DNA of 64,000 nt from Sphingobacterium micropteri (GCF_014692515.1 NZ_JACOIK010000004.1:124001-188000); one strand, 5' to 3'. Shown: positions 36,464-46,386, counted from the first letter of the stretch. Made by a program: numbers and translations. The notes: generated from the letters alone by a model not told the origin.

Positions 36464-37486
36464 ATGAAAAAAATAGGCTTTTTATCTTTTGGTCATTGGG
36501 CCGACCTTCAGGGATATAATACGCGTACTGCAGGCGACACTTTGCTGCAGTCCATTGATCTTGCCATAGCAGCGGAAGAAATTGGTCTAGACGGGGCTTA
36601 TTTTCGTGTACACCATTTTGCCCAACAGTTGGCTTCGCCTTTTCCCCTATTAGCCGCGATAGGCGCCAAAACCCATAAAATTGAAATTGGTACTGGGGTG
36701 ATTGACATGCGCTACGAAAATCCGTTATACATGATCGAAGACGCCGGAGCGGCCGATCTAATTTCAGGTGGTCGTTTACAATTGGGTATTAGCAGAGGAT
36801 CGCCCGAACAGGTCATCGACGGATGGCGCTATTTCGGATATGAACCGGCCGACGGTGAAACGGATGCCGACATGGGCCGTCAAAAAGGTTTGGAATTCCT
36901 TGAAAAGCTAAAAGGAATGGGGTTTGCACAGCCTAATCCGAACCCCATGCTCCCAAATCCGCCGGGTCTGTTACGGCTAGAACCTCATTCGGAAGGTCTT
37001 CGCGACCGTATCTGGTGGGGAGCAGGATCGAACGCAACTGCCATCTGGGCCGCTCAAAAAGGCATGAACCTCCAAAGCTCTACGCTGAAAGATGACGAAA
37101 GTGGAAAACCGTTTCATATACAACAAGCAGAACAGATCAGGCTATTCAAAGAAGCGTGGAGAGAAGCTGGACATACGCGGGATCCCAGAGTCTCCGTAAG
37201 TCGTTCGATTTTTGCGTTGGTGAACGATCAAGATAGATATTATTTTGGGCATGAAGCTAGCAGAGAAGACAAAGTCGGTATGATTGAACCCAACAAACGG
37301 GCTATTTTTGGTCGAAGTTATGCTGCGGAACCGGATCAACTGATTAAAGAACTGGCCATGGACGAAGCTATTCAGGAAGCGGACACGTTGCTCTTGACCA
37401 TACCCAATACCTTGGGAGTTGATTACAACGTGCACGTGCTTTCTTCCATCCTAGAACATGTGGCTCCTGGACTCGGATGGCGATAA
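36464..37486 (+). CDS. LLM-class (luciferase-like) flavin-dependent oxidoreductase
   Basis: 340 residues from the ATG at 36464 (MKKIGFLSFGHW); the frame is open to 36395 but the extra 23 residues do not look like the family. TIM-barrel motifs: LLQSIDLAIAAEEIGLDGAYFRVHHFA, FPLLAAIGAKTHKIEIGTGVIDMRYENP, LISGGRLQLGISRGSPEQV and WWGAGSNATAIWAA. Uses FMNH2 for monooxygenation of an unknown substrate. It is divergent from fecR and convergent with the sulfatase (2 bp apart). Confidence 0.92.
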   Translation: MKKIGFLSFGHWADLQGYNTRTAGDTLLQSIDLAIAAEEIGLDGAYFRVHHFAQQLASPFPLLAAIGAKTHKIEIGTGVIDMRYENPLYMIEDAGAADLISGGRLQLGISRGSPEQVIDGWRYFGYEPADGETDADMGRQKGLEFLEKLKGMGFAQPNPNPMLPNPPGLLRLEPHSEGLRDRIWWGAGSNATAIWAAQKGMNLQSSTLKDDESGKPFHIQQAEQIRLFKEAWREAGHTRDPRVSVSRSIFALVNDQDRYYFGHEASREDKVGMIEPNKRAIFGRSYAAEPDQLIKELAMDEAIQEADTLLLTIPNTLGVDYNVHVLSSILEHVAPGLGWR

Positions 37487-37488
37487 GG

Positions 37489-38847
37489 TTAAAAACGAGG
37501 TAATGCTTGCCACCATGACAACAGCTTTTCGCTAAACTTTACAACCAGATCAGGGTTTTGTTCGGCAATATTGTTGGATTCACTTCGATCTTGCGCGAGA
37601 TCGTAGAGCTCTATATTGGACTTATCCTGATTCATCAGAAATTTCCATGATCCTTCCCGGTAGGCTAAGGCGGGGCTACGGTTTGGCGCTTGCGGAAAGT
37701 TAAAAAATGCATTATTACGACCATACTCCCATATGAGTGGATTTTTCCGCGGGGATGCCTCGCCACGCAAAACCATCGCTCTATTTTCACCGTCAAACGA
37801 CTCATCAACCTCTAGATTGCCCCCTGCAATTTCTACCAATGAGGGCAAGAGATCTAGGGCCGAAACAATGGACGAGCTATCGACCCAGTTTTGCGCTATT
37901 TTCGCTGGCCATCGGACGATAAAAGGCATATTGATCCCACCTTCATATAATGATAACTTGGTTCCGCGCAGACCTGCTGATCGATCTTGTCTAAAATTAG
38001 GAAGCGGACCGTTATCACTCGTAAAAATTACCAAGGTATTTTCGTCAACGCCCAATTCTTTTAAACCATCCATTAATCTTCCCAGTTGTTTGTCAAATTC
38101 TTTTAGAACCGCTTCAAAACTCCGCTCCTCTCCCGGCTTACCAGGATAGCGTCCGGTTTCATCATCTCCCGCTACCCAAGGCGTGTGCACATCATCCGTC
38201 CAAAGGTTGACATAACAAGGCTTATCTTTATTTTCTTTAAGAAAAGATAACGTCTTATCGACAAAATATGCTGTACGATTCCAGCGTTTTATACTATCTT
38301 GATCACTCCAAATCCAGTCTGTCGCTGTTATAGCCGGATCTGGATCCGGACTTTCATAGGTACCCGCCCAAGCATCAAATCCATATTGATCAAAATTTGG
38401 TGCATTGGTAACATCACGTCCGCCACCCAAATGCCATTTACCAAAATGCCCGGTAGCATATCCTTTCGCTTTTAACAATTTAGCAAGCGTCGTGATATTA
38501 GGATCCAAAAAATCCACCTGTTCTTTTCGCTTGTTATCCTCGCGTGTATTCAAAAACGTCGTGAAATGCAGCTTTGCAGGTGATTTTCCGGTAAGAATAC
38601 CTGCTCGCGATGGTGAACAAACCGGAGACGCACTATAATAATTTGTCAATCGCCCTCCTTCAGCAGCAATCTTATCAATGTTAGGCGTATTATATTTCCC
38701 AAAATAACAACTGATATCTCCTATTCCCAGATCATCAGACAAAATCAAAATAATATGGGGACTCCGGTTTTCTTGCGCGATTCCGTTAGAAGCAGATAAT
38801 AGAAGTAATCCGCATAATAACAATTTGGAACGTAAATACATGTACAT
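37489..38847 (-). CDS. Secreted formylglycine-dependent sulfatase
   Basis: 452 residues. Signal peptide (ends near residue 24), metal-binding ILILSDDLGIGDISCYF, and the maturation motif CSPSRAGILTG, where Cys77 would be turned into formylglycine (C-x-P-x-R). Further motifs GKWHLGGG, TSDNGPLPNFRQDRSAGLRG and LYEGGINMPFIVRWP are typical arylsulfatase/GalNAc-6-sulfatase features. It needs a sulfatase-maturing enzyme, not found in the window. Its place near the SusCD locus suggests it strips sulfate from the same type of glycan, but a divergent gene lies between. Confidence 0.93.
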   Translation of the reverse strand: MYMYLRSKLLLCGLLLLSASNGIAQENRSPHIILILSDDLGIGDISCYFGKYNTPNIDKIAAEGGRLTNYYSASPVCSPSRAGILTGKSPAKLHFTTFLNTREDNKRKEQVDFLDPNITTLAKLLKAKGYATGHFGKWHLGGGRDVTNAPNFDQYGFDAWAGTYESPDPDPAITATDWIWSDQDSIKRWNRTAYFVDKTLSFLKENKDKPCYVNLWTDDVHTPWVAGDDETGRYPGKPGEERSFEAVLKEFDKQLGRLMDGLKELGVDENTLVIFTSDNGPLPNFRQDRSAGLRGTKLSLYEGGINMPFIVRWPAKIAQNWVDSSSIVSALDLLPSLVEIAGGNLEVDESFDGENRAMVLRGEASPRKNPLIWEYGRNNAFFNFPQAPNRSPALAYREGSWKFLMNQDKSNIELYDLAQDRSESNNIAEQNPDLVVKFSEKLLSWWQALPRF

Positions 38848-39006
38848 TCTACTAGGGTTTAAAATTGTTCTGTGACAAAGTAAAAAATTGTTTTTGACAA
38901 AAAAACACCAACGCTATTCAAAAAAAAGCATTTTTGTGTCAAAATGTTGATACGACATATCGCCATGCGTTATTTTACCTAAATTCGCACTAAATAATTT
39001 AGCAAA

Positions 39007-40221
39007 ATGAAGCGATCTGGAACAGCAGACCTCCCATTACATTATGGTAAAGTTCCCCCCTGGTTATATGAACGCATGTCCTCTTTGGGGTTGTCAATAA
39101 TCGAAGCAATCTTGATCGATTATGGTAAGGAGGAAGTTTTACGGAAATTAGCCGACCCATTTTGGTTTCAGAGTTTTGGTGCGGTAATGGGGATGGATTG
39201 GCATTCTTCTGGCATCACTACTTCGGTGATGGGAGCACTAAAACGGTCAATAAATCCCGTCGCTTCATCGCTTGGAATATATATCTGCGGTGGAAAAGGT
39301 AAACACTCACGGGAGACTCCGACAGAGCTATTGCGACTAGCTGACCGAACCGGACTGCCGGGAAATCAGCTGGTGCATGCCAGTAAATTATCTGCTAAAG
39401 TGGATAATACAGCTGTTCAAGATGGTTATCAACTATACCTACACAATTTTATCGTAACCAACACCGGCAGCTGGGCGGTAATCCAACAGGGTATGCATAA
39501 TCATGACGGAACTGCCAGAAGATATCATTGGCATTCAGACAATTTAAGGTCGTTCGTAGAAGAACCTCATACTGGAATCAACGGTGTCTCGCAAGGACAT
39601 ATCTTGAATCTAACGGCGACGGAAGCTGCCGCCAATCGCCAAGGTATCCTCCATATTTCGCGTGAAAACTCGACAAAAACCATACAGGATTTTACACGTT
39701 TAATTTTGCCTGCGCATCATGATATACGTTCCGCTGATGTCGACCTTAAAAGATTAGGCGCATTGTTGTATATGACACGGGAATTGCAACCTGACAGCTT
39801 CGAAGATCTTTTAATGCTACAAGGGGTGGGCCCCCGAACGCTACAGTCTTTGGCGTTAGTGAGTGAGGTAATTCATGGTGCCCCCTCAAGGTTTAAGGAT
39901 CCTGCTCGTTTCTCGTTCGCACATGGGGGTAAAGACGGACATCCTTTCCCCGTACCAATCGATATCTATGACGATAGCATACAGATATTGCGGAAAGGCA
40001 TTGAAAAATCTAAACTTGGGAATGCGGACAAATTAAAGACCATCAACAAACTGCACGAAATCGTGCTGCAAGCGGAAGCTAATTTCGCACCGAAATTTGA
40101 TGTACAGCAAGTTATCGAGCAAGAGCGTAGAGATTCATGGAAATATGGTGGAAGGACGGTATTTGGGAAGGCCAAAAAGCATTCTTCACATATGTCGGGT
40201 TATCAGCTTTCGTTATTCTAA
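39007..40221 (+). CDS. DUF763 protein with helix-hairpin-helix motif and C-terminal clamp-binding-like tail
   Basis: 404 residues. The family opening MKRSGTADLPLHYGKVPPWL and later GMDWHSSGITTSVMGALKR, GGKGKHSRETP, HNFIVTNTGSWAVIQQGM and RRYHWHSDN are DUF763. Residues 269-285 (LLMLQGVGPRTLQSLAL) are a helix-hairpin-helix, a DNA-binding element. The last five residues, QLSLF (400-404), match the consensus QL[SD]LF pentapeptide by which DNA repair and replication proteins bind the sliding clamp. A DNA repair or nuclease role is inferred. Single gene. Confidence 0.88.
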   Translation: MKRSGTADLPLHYGKVPPWLYERMSSLGLSIIEAILIDYGKEEVLRKLADPFWFQSFGAVMGMDWHSSGITTSVMGALKRSINPVASSLGIYICGGKGKHSRETPTELLRLADRTGLPGNQLVHASKLSAKVDNTAVQDGYQLYLHNFIVTNTGSWAVIQQGMHNHDGTARRYHWHSDNLRSFVEEPHTGINGVSQGHILNLTATEAAANRQGILHISRENSTKTIQDFTRLILPAHHDIRSADVDLKRLGALLYMTRELQPDSFEDLLMLQGVGPRTLQSLALVSEVIHGAPSRFKDPARFSFAHGGKDGHPFPVPIDIYDDSIQILRKGIEKSKLGNADKLKTINKLHEIVLQAEANFAPKFDVQQVIEQERRDSWKYGGRTVFGKAKKHSSHMSGYQLSLF

Positions 40222-40251
40222 CAAGCTCATTGCCTTAACCTGCGCTCTTAA

Positions 40252-41211
40252 CTACCGCCATGCTGTAACTCCATTCGCACGTATTATGCTTGAGCTCCCC
40301 TTGGGTATAACCGATATAACTTCTGGACTAGAATCTAAATTGTATTTTTTGCCATCGGCAGGAATAATTTTCAGAAACCAATGGCTATTTTGCGAAGCAG
40401 GTAAATGCGCATAGTCTGCTGCGATCAGCAAATATTTATCATCCGGTGAAAATTCAGCAAATGCCTCATCGGTATTACTATCTGTCACTTGTACCAGATT
40501 CTCCCCCGTAATATCCATCATATGGATATGTTTATTGATATAGAAAGTTATCTTTTGGCCGCTATTGCTCACGCGTATATTTCCCCAATTCTCGTAATTC
40601 ATTTCTTTTACCAAGTTTAAACTTGTGTAGGGTGGATCAGAACGCAATAATAACCGATCTTTAAAACGTATTAAAATACTATTGTTTGGCAACCAAACAG
40701 CATCATCTTCTGATGTGAAAAACTCCTCGCCGATACCGGACATCTCATATTTGACATTTCCGTCAATATCTAGAATAACGATCCCGTTATCCCCGTCAGG
40801 CGCCACCATAATAAGGGAATTATCATAAGAAATCTTGCCTAGGTTGTTTGTACTGTTTCCATAACGAGGTACAAAGTCAAATTCTTTCATAATTGTCTCA
40901 TCAGCCGTATTCACAATCGTAAAATGATTACGATCATATGTACCTGGCTCTCTAGTTGACACCATGCGTAGACTACCGTCACGGCTTAATCCCCACCCCA
41001 CCGTGCTATACGCATTATAGGAAAAGAAAGCCGATTCTTCCCCACTATGCATATCTATTTTCATCACATCACTTGTATATTGATGATATATATGTCCTGG
41101 AAGAACGCCCATTCCGGACCCCTCACCATCGTCATTATCTTTAGAGCATCCCCAAAAAAACAAGGAAAGCAAACCTATACAAGTTGCAAAAATAAGCACT
41201 ATCCTTTTCAT
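40252..41211 (-). CDS. Beta-propeller-like lipoprotein of unknown function
   Basis: 319 residues. Lipobox FWGC (Cys about 22), then repeated beta strands with TolB/WD-like blades: GLSRDGSLRMVSTREPG, GKISYDNSLIMVAPDGDNG, DDAVWLPNNSILIRF, NIRVSNSGQKITFYI and AEFSPDDKYLLIAAD. No catalytic motif. It may be a surface binding or scaffold protein. It converges on DUF763 with a 30-bp gap. Confidence 0.7.
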   Translation of the reverse strand: MKRIVLIFATCIGLLSLFFWGCSKDNDDGEGSGMGVLPGHIYHQYTSDVMKIDMHSGEESAFFSYNAYSTVGWGLSRDGSLRMVSTREPGTYDRNHFTIVNTADETIMKEFDFVPRYGNSTNNLGKISYDNSLIMVAPDGDNGIVILDIDGNVKYEMSGIGEEFFTSEDDAVWLPNNSILIRFKDRLLLRSDPPYTSLNLVKEMNYENWGNIRVSNSGQKITFYINKHIHMMDITGENLVQVTDSNTDEAFAEFSPDDKYLLIAADYAHLPASQNSHWFLKIIPADGKKYNLDSSPEVISVIPKGSSSIIRANGVTAWR

Positions 41212-41439
41212 CCTAATAACTTATTAATCACCATGGAACAAGAGCAAGTTTCTTCGAATATCTTCGAAAGCCTACGCGGTATACGTAACAAAAAAGATAC
41301 CAAACAAACCATATTTTGTTACTGATTAACGGGGTCATTTCATCCGAATATATTTTTAATGGGAAATCGTACAAACAGCACAATTGTAATTTTTGTTTGC
41401 ATAAGTGTTCGAATTTATTTTCTTTCTACAAAATTTTTA

Positions 41440-41447
41440 TACCTTTG
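41440..41447 (+). promoter_or_regulatory. -7 promoter box of secDF
   Basis: TACCTTTG (TAnnTTTG) gives a 5' leader of about 72 nt before the secDF ATG. The remaining 314-bp gap shows nothing else. Confidence 0.7.
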
Positions 41448-41525
41448 CGAATCTTGGTTAAGTATTATTAAGCTAAATCGTAAGTAAGATTATATAAACT
41501 ACAAACAAATTCACGAAGACAGACA

Positions 41526-44500
41526 ATGCAGAGTAAAGGGCTGATTAAATTTTTGGTAGTAGTGGTGTCAATAGCATGCCTCTATTCCCTATCATTCACA
41601 TTTGTTACAAGAAAAGTAGAACGAGACGCTGCGGAATATGCGAAAGGCGATATGGCCAAAGAAAAGGCATATCTGGATTCCATAGCTGGTGAGGAAGTTT
41701 ACAATTTGGGGCTGGCTAAATTCACCTACCGGGAGGCGAAGGCACATGAATTAGCATTAGGCTTAGACCTTAAAGGTGGGATGAACGTCACGATGGAGAT
41801 ATCCTTGGATGAGCTCATCAGAAATTTGGCAAATAACCCGAAAGATGAAAACTTCAATAAGGCACTTGAATCCGCTCTTCAAAAGAGTAAATCCGTAAAC
41901 AGAAGCGTCGTAGAGCTCTTCATCGAAGAATATAAAGCTTCTGGGGCTGGTACACCATTGGCCACTTTCTTTGCAACAACAGATAATGCTTCCCTTATTA
42001 AAGGAACCAGCTCAGATAACGAGGTACGCAGCTTCTTAAATAAAGAAGCGGATAATGCTATCGAAAACTCGTTCAAAGTATTACGTACGCGTATTGATAA
42101 ATTTGGTGTGGCTTCGCCAAATATCCAGATTCAACAAGGAACAAACCGTATTCTAATAGAGCTTCCTGGTGTTAATGACGAAGAGCGTGTACGTAATCTC
42201 CTACAAGGTTCGGCTAAGTTGGAGTTCTATGAAACACATGACAACTATCAGGTATATCCATTATTAGAGAACCTCAACAATATTTTAGCCAGTTCATTGA
42301 AATCGGCAACACCTTCGACTTCGACTCCGGTTGAAACGGCTACAAATGATTCGACGGCGAGCGACAGCGTTGCCAATGACGACAATTTGTTGGCTAATTT
42401 AGGGGCTGCTCCTAAGGATAGTACAGACACTGCCGGAATCTCTGCAGAACTTGCGGCAAGCAATCCTTTGTTTGCGGTTTTGAATCCGGCTACTTATATG
42501 GAGCAAAATGGTCAGCCAAACCTAACTCCAGGTGCTATGGTTGGTATTGCCAACCTAAAAGATACCGCTCGTGTTAACGCGTATTTAAATCGTCCGGAAG
42601 TAAAAGCTAACATTCCAGGGAATTTGAAATTCTTATGGTCGGTGAAGCCGGAACAAAGAACACCTAACTTCCTTTCTTTATATGCTATCAAAACATCTGG
42701 TCCGGAAAATGGCGCTGTGTTAACTGGTGATGTTATTACCGATGCACGGGATGATTTTGACCAAAACAACCGTCCTGTTGTATCGATGAGCATGAACACG
42801 GAAGGTGCTCGTCAATGGCGTAAGATTACAGCGCAAGCAGCACAGAATAACAGAGCCGCTGTTGCTATCGTATTGGATGGTGTCGTGTATTCGGCACCAA
42901 GTGTAAACGAAGAAATTCCGAATGGAAGTTCTTCTATATCCGGTAACTTCACGATTGAAGACACCAAAGACTTAGCGAATGTATTAAAAGCAGGTCGTCT
43001 TCCAACTACGGCAAAAATTGTAGAGGAAGCGATCGTAGGCCCATCGTTAGGGCAAGCTGCTATTGATGCGGGTATCAACTCTTCGGTTATCGCTCTTATC
43101 GTGGTGATGATATTTATGGTTGCTTATTACAATCGTGCTGGTATCGCGGCTAACATCGCGGTATTATTTAACGTGTTCTTCCTAATGGGAATCTTGGCAT
43201 CCTTAAACGCCGTTCTCACCTTGCCAGGTATCGCAGGTATCGTATTGACGATGGGAACTGCGGTAGATGCTAACGTTCTGATATACGAACGCATACGGGA
43301 AGAGTTAGGATTGGGTAAATCTATCCGACAAGCAATTGCCGATGGTTATAAAAATGCGATGCCTTCTATCTTAGACTCACAAATAACGACCTTCTTGGTA
43401 GGGCTTGTGTTGTTCTTCTTTGGTAGTGGTCCGATCTTAGGTTTTGCCACGACGTTGATGATTGGTATTATTACGTCATTGTTTACGTCAATCTTTATCT
43501 CGCGTTTGATTTTCGAATATATGCTATCGAAAGACTGGAAAGTATCGGTATCGTTTCCTTGGTCTGCAAATACATTGAAAAACGCAAATTTCCAATTTAT
43601 TAAAAAACGGAAAATATTTTACGGTATTTCCGTCATCGCCTCCATTATTGCTTTGGCGGCTATATTCACGAAAGGTTTTACCTTAGGTGTAGATTTCAGC
43701 GGAGGGCGTAGTTATACAGTAGCCTACGAACAAGCTGTTGATTTGGAAAACGTACGTCAAAACTTAGACGAAGTATTTGGTTTAACAACCGAGGTAAAAA
43801 CCTTTGGCAGTGAAAACCAAGTGCGTGTTACGACAACGTATCATGTAGAAGAAACGAGTGACGAGGCAGACGCAGAGGTATTAGCTAAATTGAACGAAGG
43901 TCTTTCGAAGATCGAAGGGAATGGTTACGAGATTCTCTCTTCACAAAAAGTTGGTCCGAGTATCGCAACAGATATAAAAGACAGAGCTATATGGTCAGGA
44001 ATATTTTCGGTATTGATTATCGCCGGCTATATTTTAGTACGTTTCCGCAAATGGCAATATTCTATCGGGGCAGCTATATCAACTGTTCACGATGCGATTA
44101 TCCTATTGGGTCTATTCTCTATTCTAGATGGCATTGTTCCATTCTCTTTAGATATTGATCAGCATTTTGTAGCGGCGATCTTAACGGTAATCGCCTATTC
44201 CGTAAATGATACGGTAGTTGTATTTGACCGCTTAAGAGAATATTTGAACAGACCCAATGCACACAAAGAATACTTTGGTGATACGGTTAACAGTGCGATC
44301 AACTCAACGTTGAGCCGTACAATCATTACGTCTCTAACGATTATCTTCGTGTTAGCCGTATTATTCATCTTCGGCGGTGAAGTTATTAGAGGATTTTCTT
44401 TCGCGATATTAATCGGTATCGTTGTAGGTACTTATTCTTCGATTTTCCTTGCCGCACCATCGGTTTACGATCTACGGAAAGGCGAAAGTGTCGTCGAAGA

Positions 44501-44534
44501 AAAATCAGAAAAAGTAAAAGTTGTGACCCCATAA
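41526..44534 (+). CDS. secDF: Fused protein translocase subunit SecDF
   Basis: 1002 residues, SecD (about 1-640) and SecF (about 680-985) in one chain. First helix at 7-26; SecD motifs LGLDLKGGMNVTMEI, RTRIDKFGVASPNIQIQQGT, RILIELPGV, DVITDARDDFDQNNRPVVSM, and the helix bundle with GTAVDANVLIYERIREEL. SecF motifs FTLGVDFSGGRSYTV, IAYSVNDTVVVFDRLREYL and STLSRTIITSLTIIFV. About 12 membrane helices. Uses the proton gradient to pull secreted proteins through SecYEG. An Ala/Ser/Thr-rich insert (about 258-315) expands the periplasmic P1 region. Confidence 0.97.
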   Translation: MQSKGLIKFLVVVVSIACLYSLSFTFVTRKVERDAAEYAKGDMAKEKAYLDSIAGEEVYNLGLAKFTYREAKAHELALGLDLKGGMNVTMEISLDELIRNLANNPKDENFNKALESALQKSKSVNRSVVELFIEEYKASGAGTPLATFFATTDNASLIKGTSSDNEVRSFLNKEADNAIENSFKVLRTRIDKFGVASPNIQIQQGTNRILIELPGVNDEERVRNLLQGSAKLEFYETHDNYQVYPLLENLNNILASSLKSATPSTSTPVETATNDSTASDSVANDDNLLANLGAAPKDSTDTAGISAELAASNPLFAVLNPATYMEQNGQPNLTPGAMVGIANLKDTARVNAYLNRPEVKANIPGNLKFLWSVKPEQRTPNFLSLYAIKTSGPENGAVLTGDVITDARDDFDQNNRPVVSMSMNTEGARQWRKITAQAAQNNRAAVAIVLDGVVYSAPSVNEEIPNGSSSISGNFTIEDTKDLANVLKAGRLPTTAKIVEEAIVGPSLGQAAIDAGINSSVIALIVVMIFMVAYYNRAGIAANIAVLFNVFFLMGILASLNAVLTLPGIAGIVLTMGTAVDANVLIYERIREELGLGKSIRQAIADGYKNAMPSILDSQITTFLVGLVLFFFGSGPILGFATTLMIGIITSLFTSIFISRLIFEYMLSKDWKVSVSFPWSANTLKNANFQFIKKRKIFYGISVIASIIALAAIFTKGFTLGVDFSGGRSYTVAYEQAVDLENVRQNLDEVFGLTTEVKTFGSENQVRVTTTYHVEETSDEADAEVLAKLNEGLSKIEGNGYEILSSQKVGPSIATDIKDRAIWSGIFSVLIIAGYILVRFRKWQYSIGAAISTVHDAIILLGLFSILDGIVPFSLDIDQHFVAAILTVIAYSVNDTVVVFDRLREYLNRPNAHKEYFGDTVNSAINSTLSRTIITSLTIIFVLAVLFIFGGEVIRGFSFAILIGIVVGTYSSIFLAAPSVYDLRKGESVVEEKSEKVKVVTP

Positions 44535-44562
44535 CATGGTACAACAATTTAACAAATAACCT

Positions 44563-44594
44563 AAAGGTCTCTGCGAAATCAGAGACCTTTTCTT
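44563..44594 (+). terminator. Terminator of secDF
   Basis: Perfect 11-bp stem AAAGGTCTCTG/CAGAGACCTTT with loop CGAAAT, followed by TCTTT. Confidence 0.92.
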
Positions 44595-44767
44595 TTGCAT
44601 CATCATTTTTTCATCATTTAATCGTTTGGGTTAGCTGGTTGCTATAATTTTTCCTAGTTTTGGACTTCAAAAAAGTTCATCTGATGAAACCTGCATAAAT
44701 TCCCATAAACAAAAAGGATGTGAATAATTTATGTAAGCTTCATTGCCATAAAAAACAAAATATAAGA

Positions 44768-45355
44768 ATGAAATATATATTCACTAGTCTTGCTCTCGGC
44801 GTTCTCACGATCTTTAGTGCTTGTCAATCAAATAACAATAATGCAGAAAATGCACAGCACCCGGTTGAACACAACGTGGATCAACAACAAGATCCTACAA
44901 CCTCACAACCAACAGTACCCATGGCTAAAGAAGCTGCCAAGCAATTACCAGACTTTAAATTTTATAAAGTCAAATCTGGTATAGGATTTACCAATGCGGA
45001 TATACCTGCCAACCGAAACACGGTATTTATCCTTTTTGATCCAAGCTGTGGTCATTGTCAAACAGAAACGGGGCTTTTGGCTAAAAATTATGAAAAGCTA
45101 AAAGATGTCAACCTATATTTTGTCTCCATGAATGACCCATCACTTATGGCTTCTTTTTTGGAAACTTTCGGTAAAGAACTTGTCGACAAGCCGAATGTAG
45201 AAGTACTTTACGATCGAAACCAAGAATTTATTCAAAAATTTCATGTACCGGCGCAATTTCCAGCGAACTATATTTACGGTGCGAATGGTACTTTAAAAAA
45301 CAGTTGGGACGGCGAGAAAAGTATTGATTTTGTTATAGCTGAGTTTATAAAATAA
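44768..45355 (+). CDS. Thioredoxin-fold lipoprotein
   Basis: 195 residues from the ATG at 44768; the frame opens at 44720 but this start gives a clean lipoprotein signal MKYIFTSLALGVLTIFSAC (Cys19). After a Gln/Asn-rich linker comes a thioredoxin-like domain with the redox motif CGHC in FILFDPSCGHCQTETGLL and the cis-Pro-type segment FHVPAQFPANYIYGANG. Likely periplasmic disulfide reductase or TlpA-type redoxin. Its stop TAA overlaps the next ATG by one base (TAATG), so it is coupled to gapA. Confidence 0.86.
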   Translation: MKYIFTSLALGVLTIFSACQSNNNNAENAQHPVEHNVDQQQDPTTSQPTVPMAKEAAKQLPDFKFYKVKSGIGFTNADIPANRNTVFILFDPSCGHCQTETGLLAKNYEKLKDVNLYFVSMNDPSLMASFLETFGKELVDKPNVEVLYDRNQEFIQKFHVPAQFPANYIYGANGTLKNSWDGEKSIDFVIAEFIK

Positions 45356-46386
45356 TGAACGTTGCCATCAATGGGTTTGGAAGGATTGGACGCAATACCT
45401 TGCGTAATATATATCGGCGGGGCCTTCAACAGGAAATCCAGATTATTGCTATCAACGATTTAACGGATACGGCGACTTTAGCCCATTTACTGAAATACGA
45501 TTCGGTTCACGGACCATTTCCCCTTACCGTACATTATGATAAGGAGCATCTTTATATCGAAGGGCAATCTATTAAGGTATTAGCAGAAAAAGATCCCTTA
45601 CAACTCGCTTGGGGTGTGTTGGACGTGGATGTCGTTATCGAATCAACTGGAGTTTTCACGACGAAAAAAAAGGCCGCCCTGCATCTGAAAGCCGGTGCAA
45701 AACAAACTATTATATCGGCACCTTCACCAGACAAAGAGGTGCCCACAGTTGTTTTAGGTATAAACGATACGACATTTGATTGGCAGACTCCCCTATTTTC
45801 AAATGCCTCTTGTACAACCAACAATGTTGCTCCTTTAGTCAAGATCTTAGATGGAAACTGGGGTATTAATGATGGTTATATTACAACCGTACATTCGATG
45901 ACTGGTGATCAAAACCTGCATGATGCACCTCATCGAGATTTGCGCAGAGCTCGTGCGGCATCCTCGTCCATTATACCAACGACAACAGGTGCTGCAAAAG
46001 CAATTACAAATGTATTTCCGCACCTCGAAGGAAAACTTGGCGGCGCGGGTATACGCGTTCCCGTCCTGAACGGCTCTCTAACCGACTTCACCTGTACATT
46101 AAAAAACCAGACAACAGTAGAAGAAATTAACGCCAAATTTAGAGAAGCTGCGGAGGGCTCCCTAAAGGAAATTCTTTATTATACAGAGGACCCTATTGTC
46201 TCCGTGGACATTATCAACAATCCGTACTCCTGTATTTTTGATGCACAGCTAACCTCCATCGTTGGTGGGCTAGTAAAAGTGGTCGGATGGTACGATAACG
46301 AATTTGGCTATTCCAATAGATTAGTGGATTTATTGGTTAAAGTTCACCTATTACACCGATACCAAACAGTGCAAAATCGTACTTAA
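45355..46386 (+). CDS. gapA: Type I glyceraldehyde-3-phosphate dehydrogenase
   Basis: 343 residues. N-terminal NAD fold VAINGFGRIGRNTLRNI, AINDLTDTATLAHLLKYDSVHG, catalytic NASCTTNN (Cys153), MTGDQNLHDAPHRDLRRARAA and WYDNEFGYSNRLVDLL. Converts GAP to 1,3-bisphosphoglycerate in the cytoplasm. The C-terminus is about 10 residues longer than usual and overlaps the convergent TIGR02757 gene by 50 bp. Its translational coupling with a thioredoxin lipoprotein is odd for a glycolytic gene, so it may be a second, specialised copy. Confidence 0.94.
   Translation: MNVAINGFGRIGRNTLRNIYRRGLQQEIQIIAINDLTDTATLAHLLKYDSVHGPFPLTVHYDKEHLYIEGQSIKVLAEKDPLQLAWGVLDVDVVIESTGVFTTKKKAALHLKAGAKQTIISAPSPDKEVPTVVLGINDTTFDWQTPLFSNASCTTNNVAPLVKILDGNWGINDGYITTVHSMTGDQNLHDAPHRDLRRARAASSSIIPTTTGAAKAITNVFPHLEGKLGGAGIRVPVLNGSLTDFTCTLKNQTTVEEINAKFREAAEGSLKEILYYTEDPIVSVDIINNPYSCIFDAQLTSIVGGLVKVVGWYDNEFGYSNRLVDLLVKVHLLHRYQTVQNRT

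Noticed and set aside
38977-38985. ACCTAAATT in the leader of the DUF763 gene, complementary to the sRNA 5' block AATTTAGGT
   Set aside because: A 9-base match in AT-rich DNA is expected by chance about once in this window, so it is not evidence of a target.
41233-41325. 30-codon ORF upstream of secDF
   Set aside because: No promoter box or conserved features; it lies just upstream of the secDF promoter and is probably chance.
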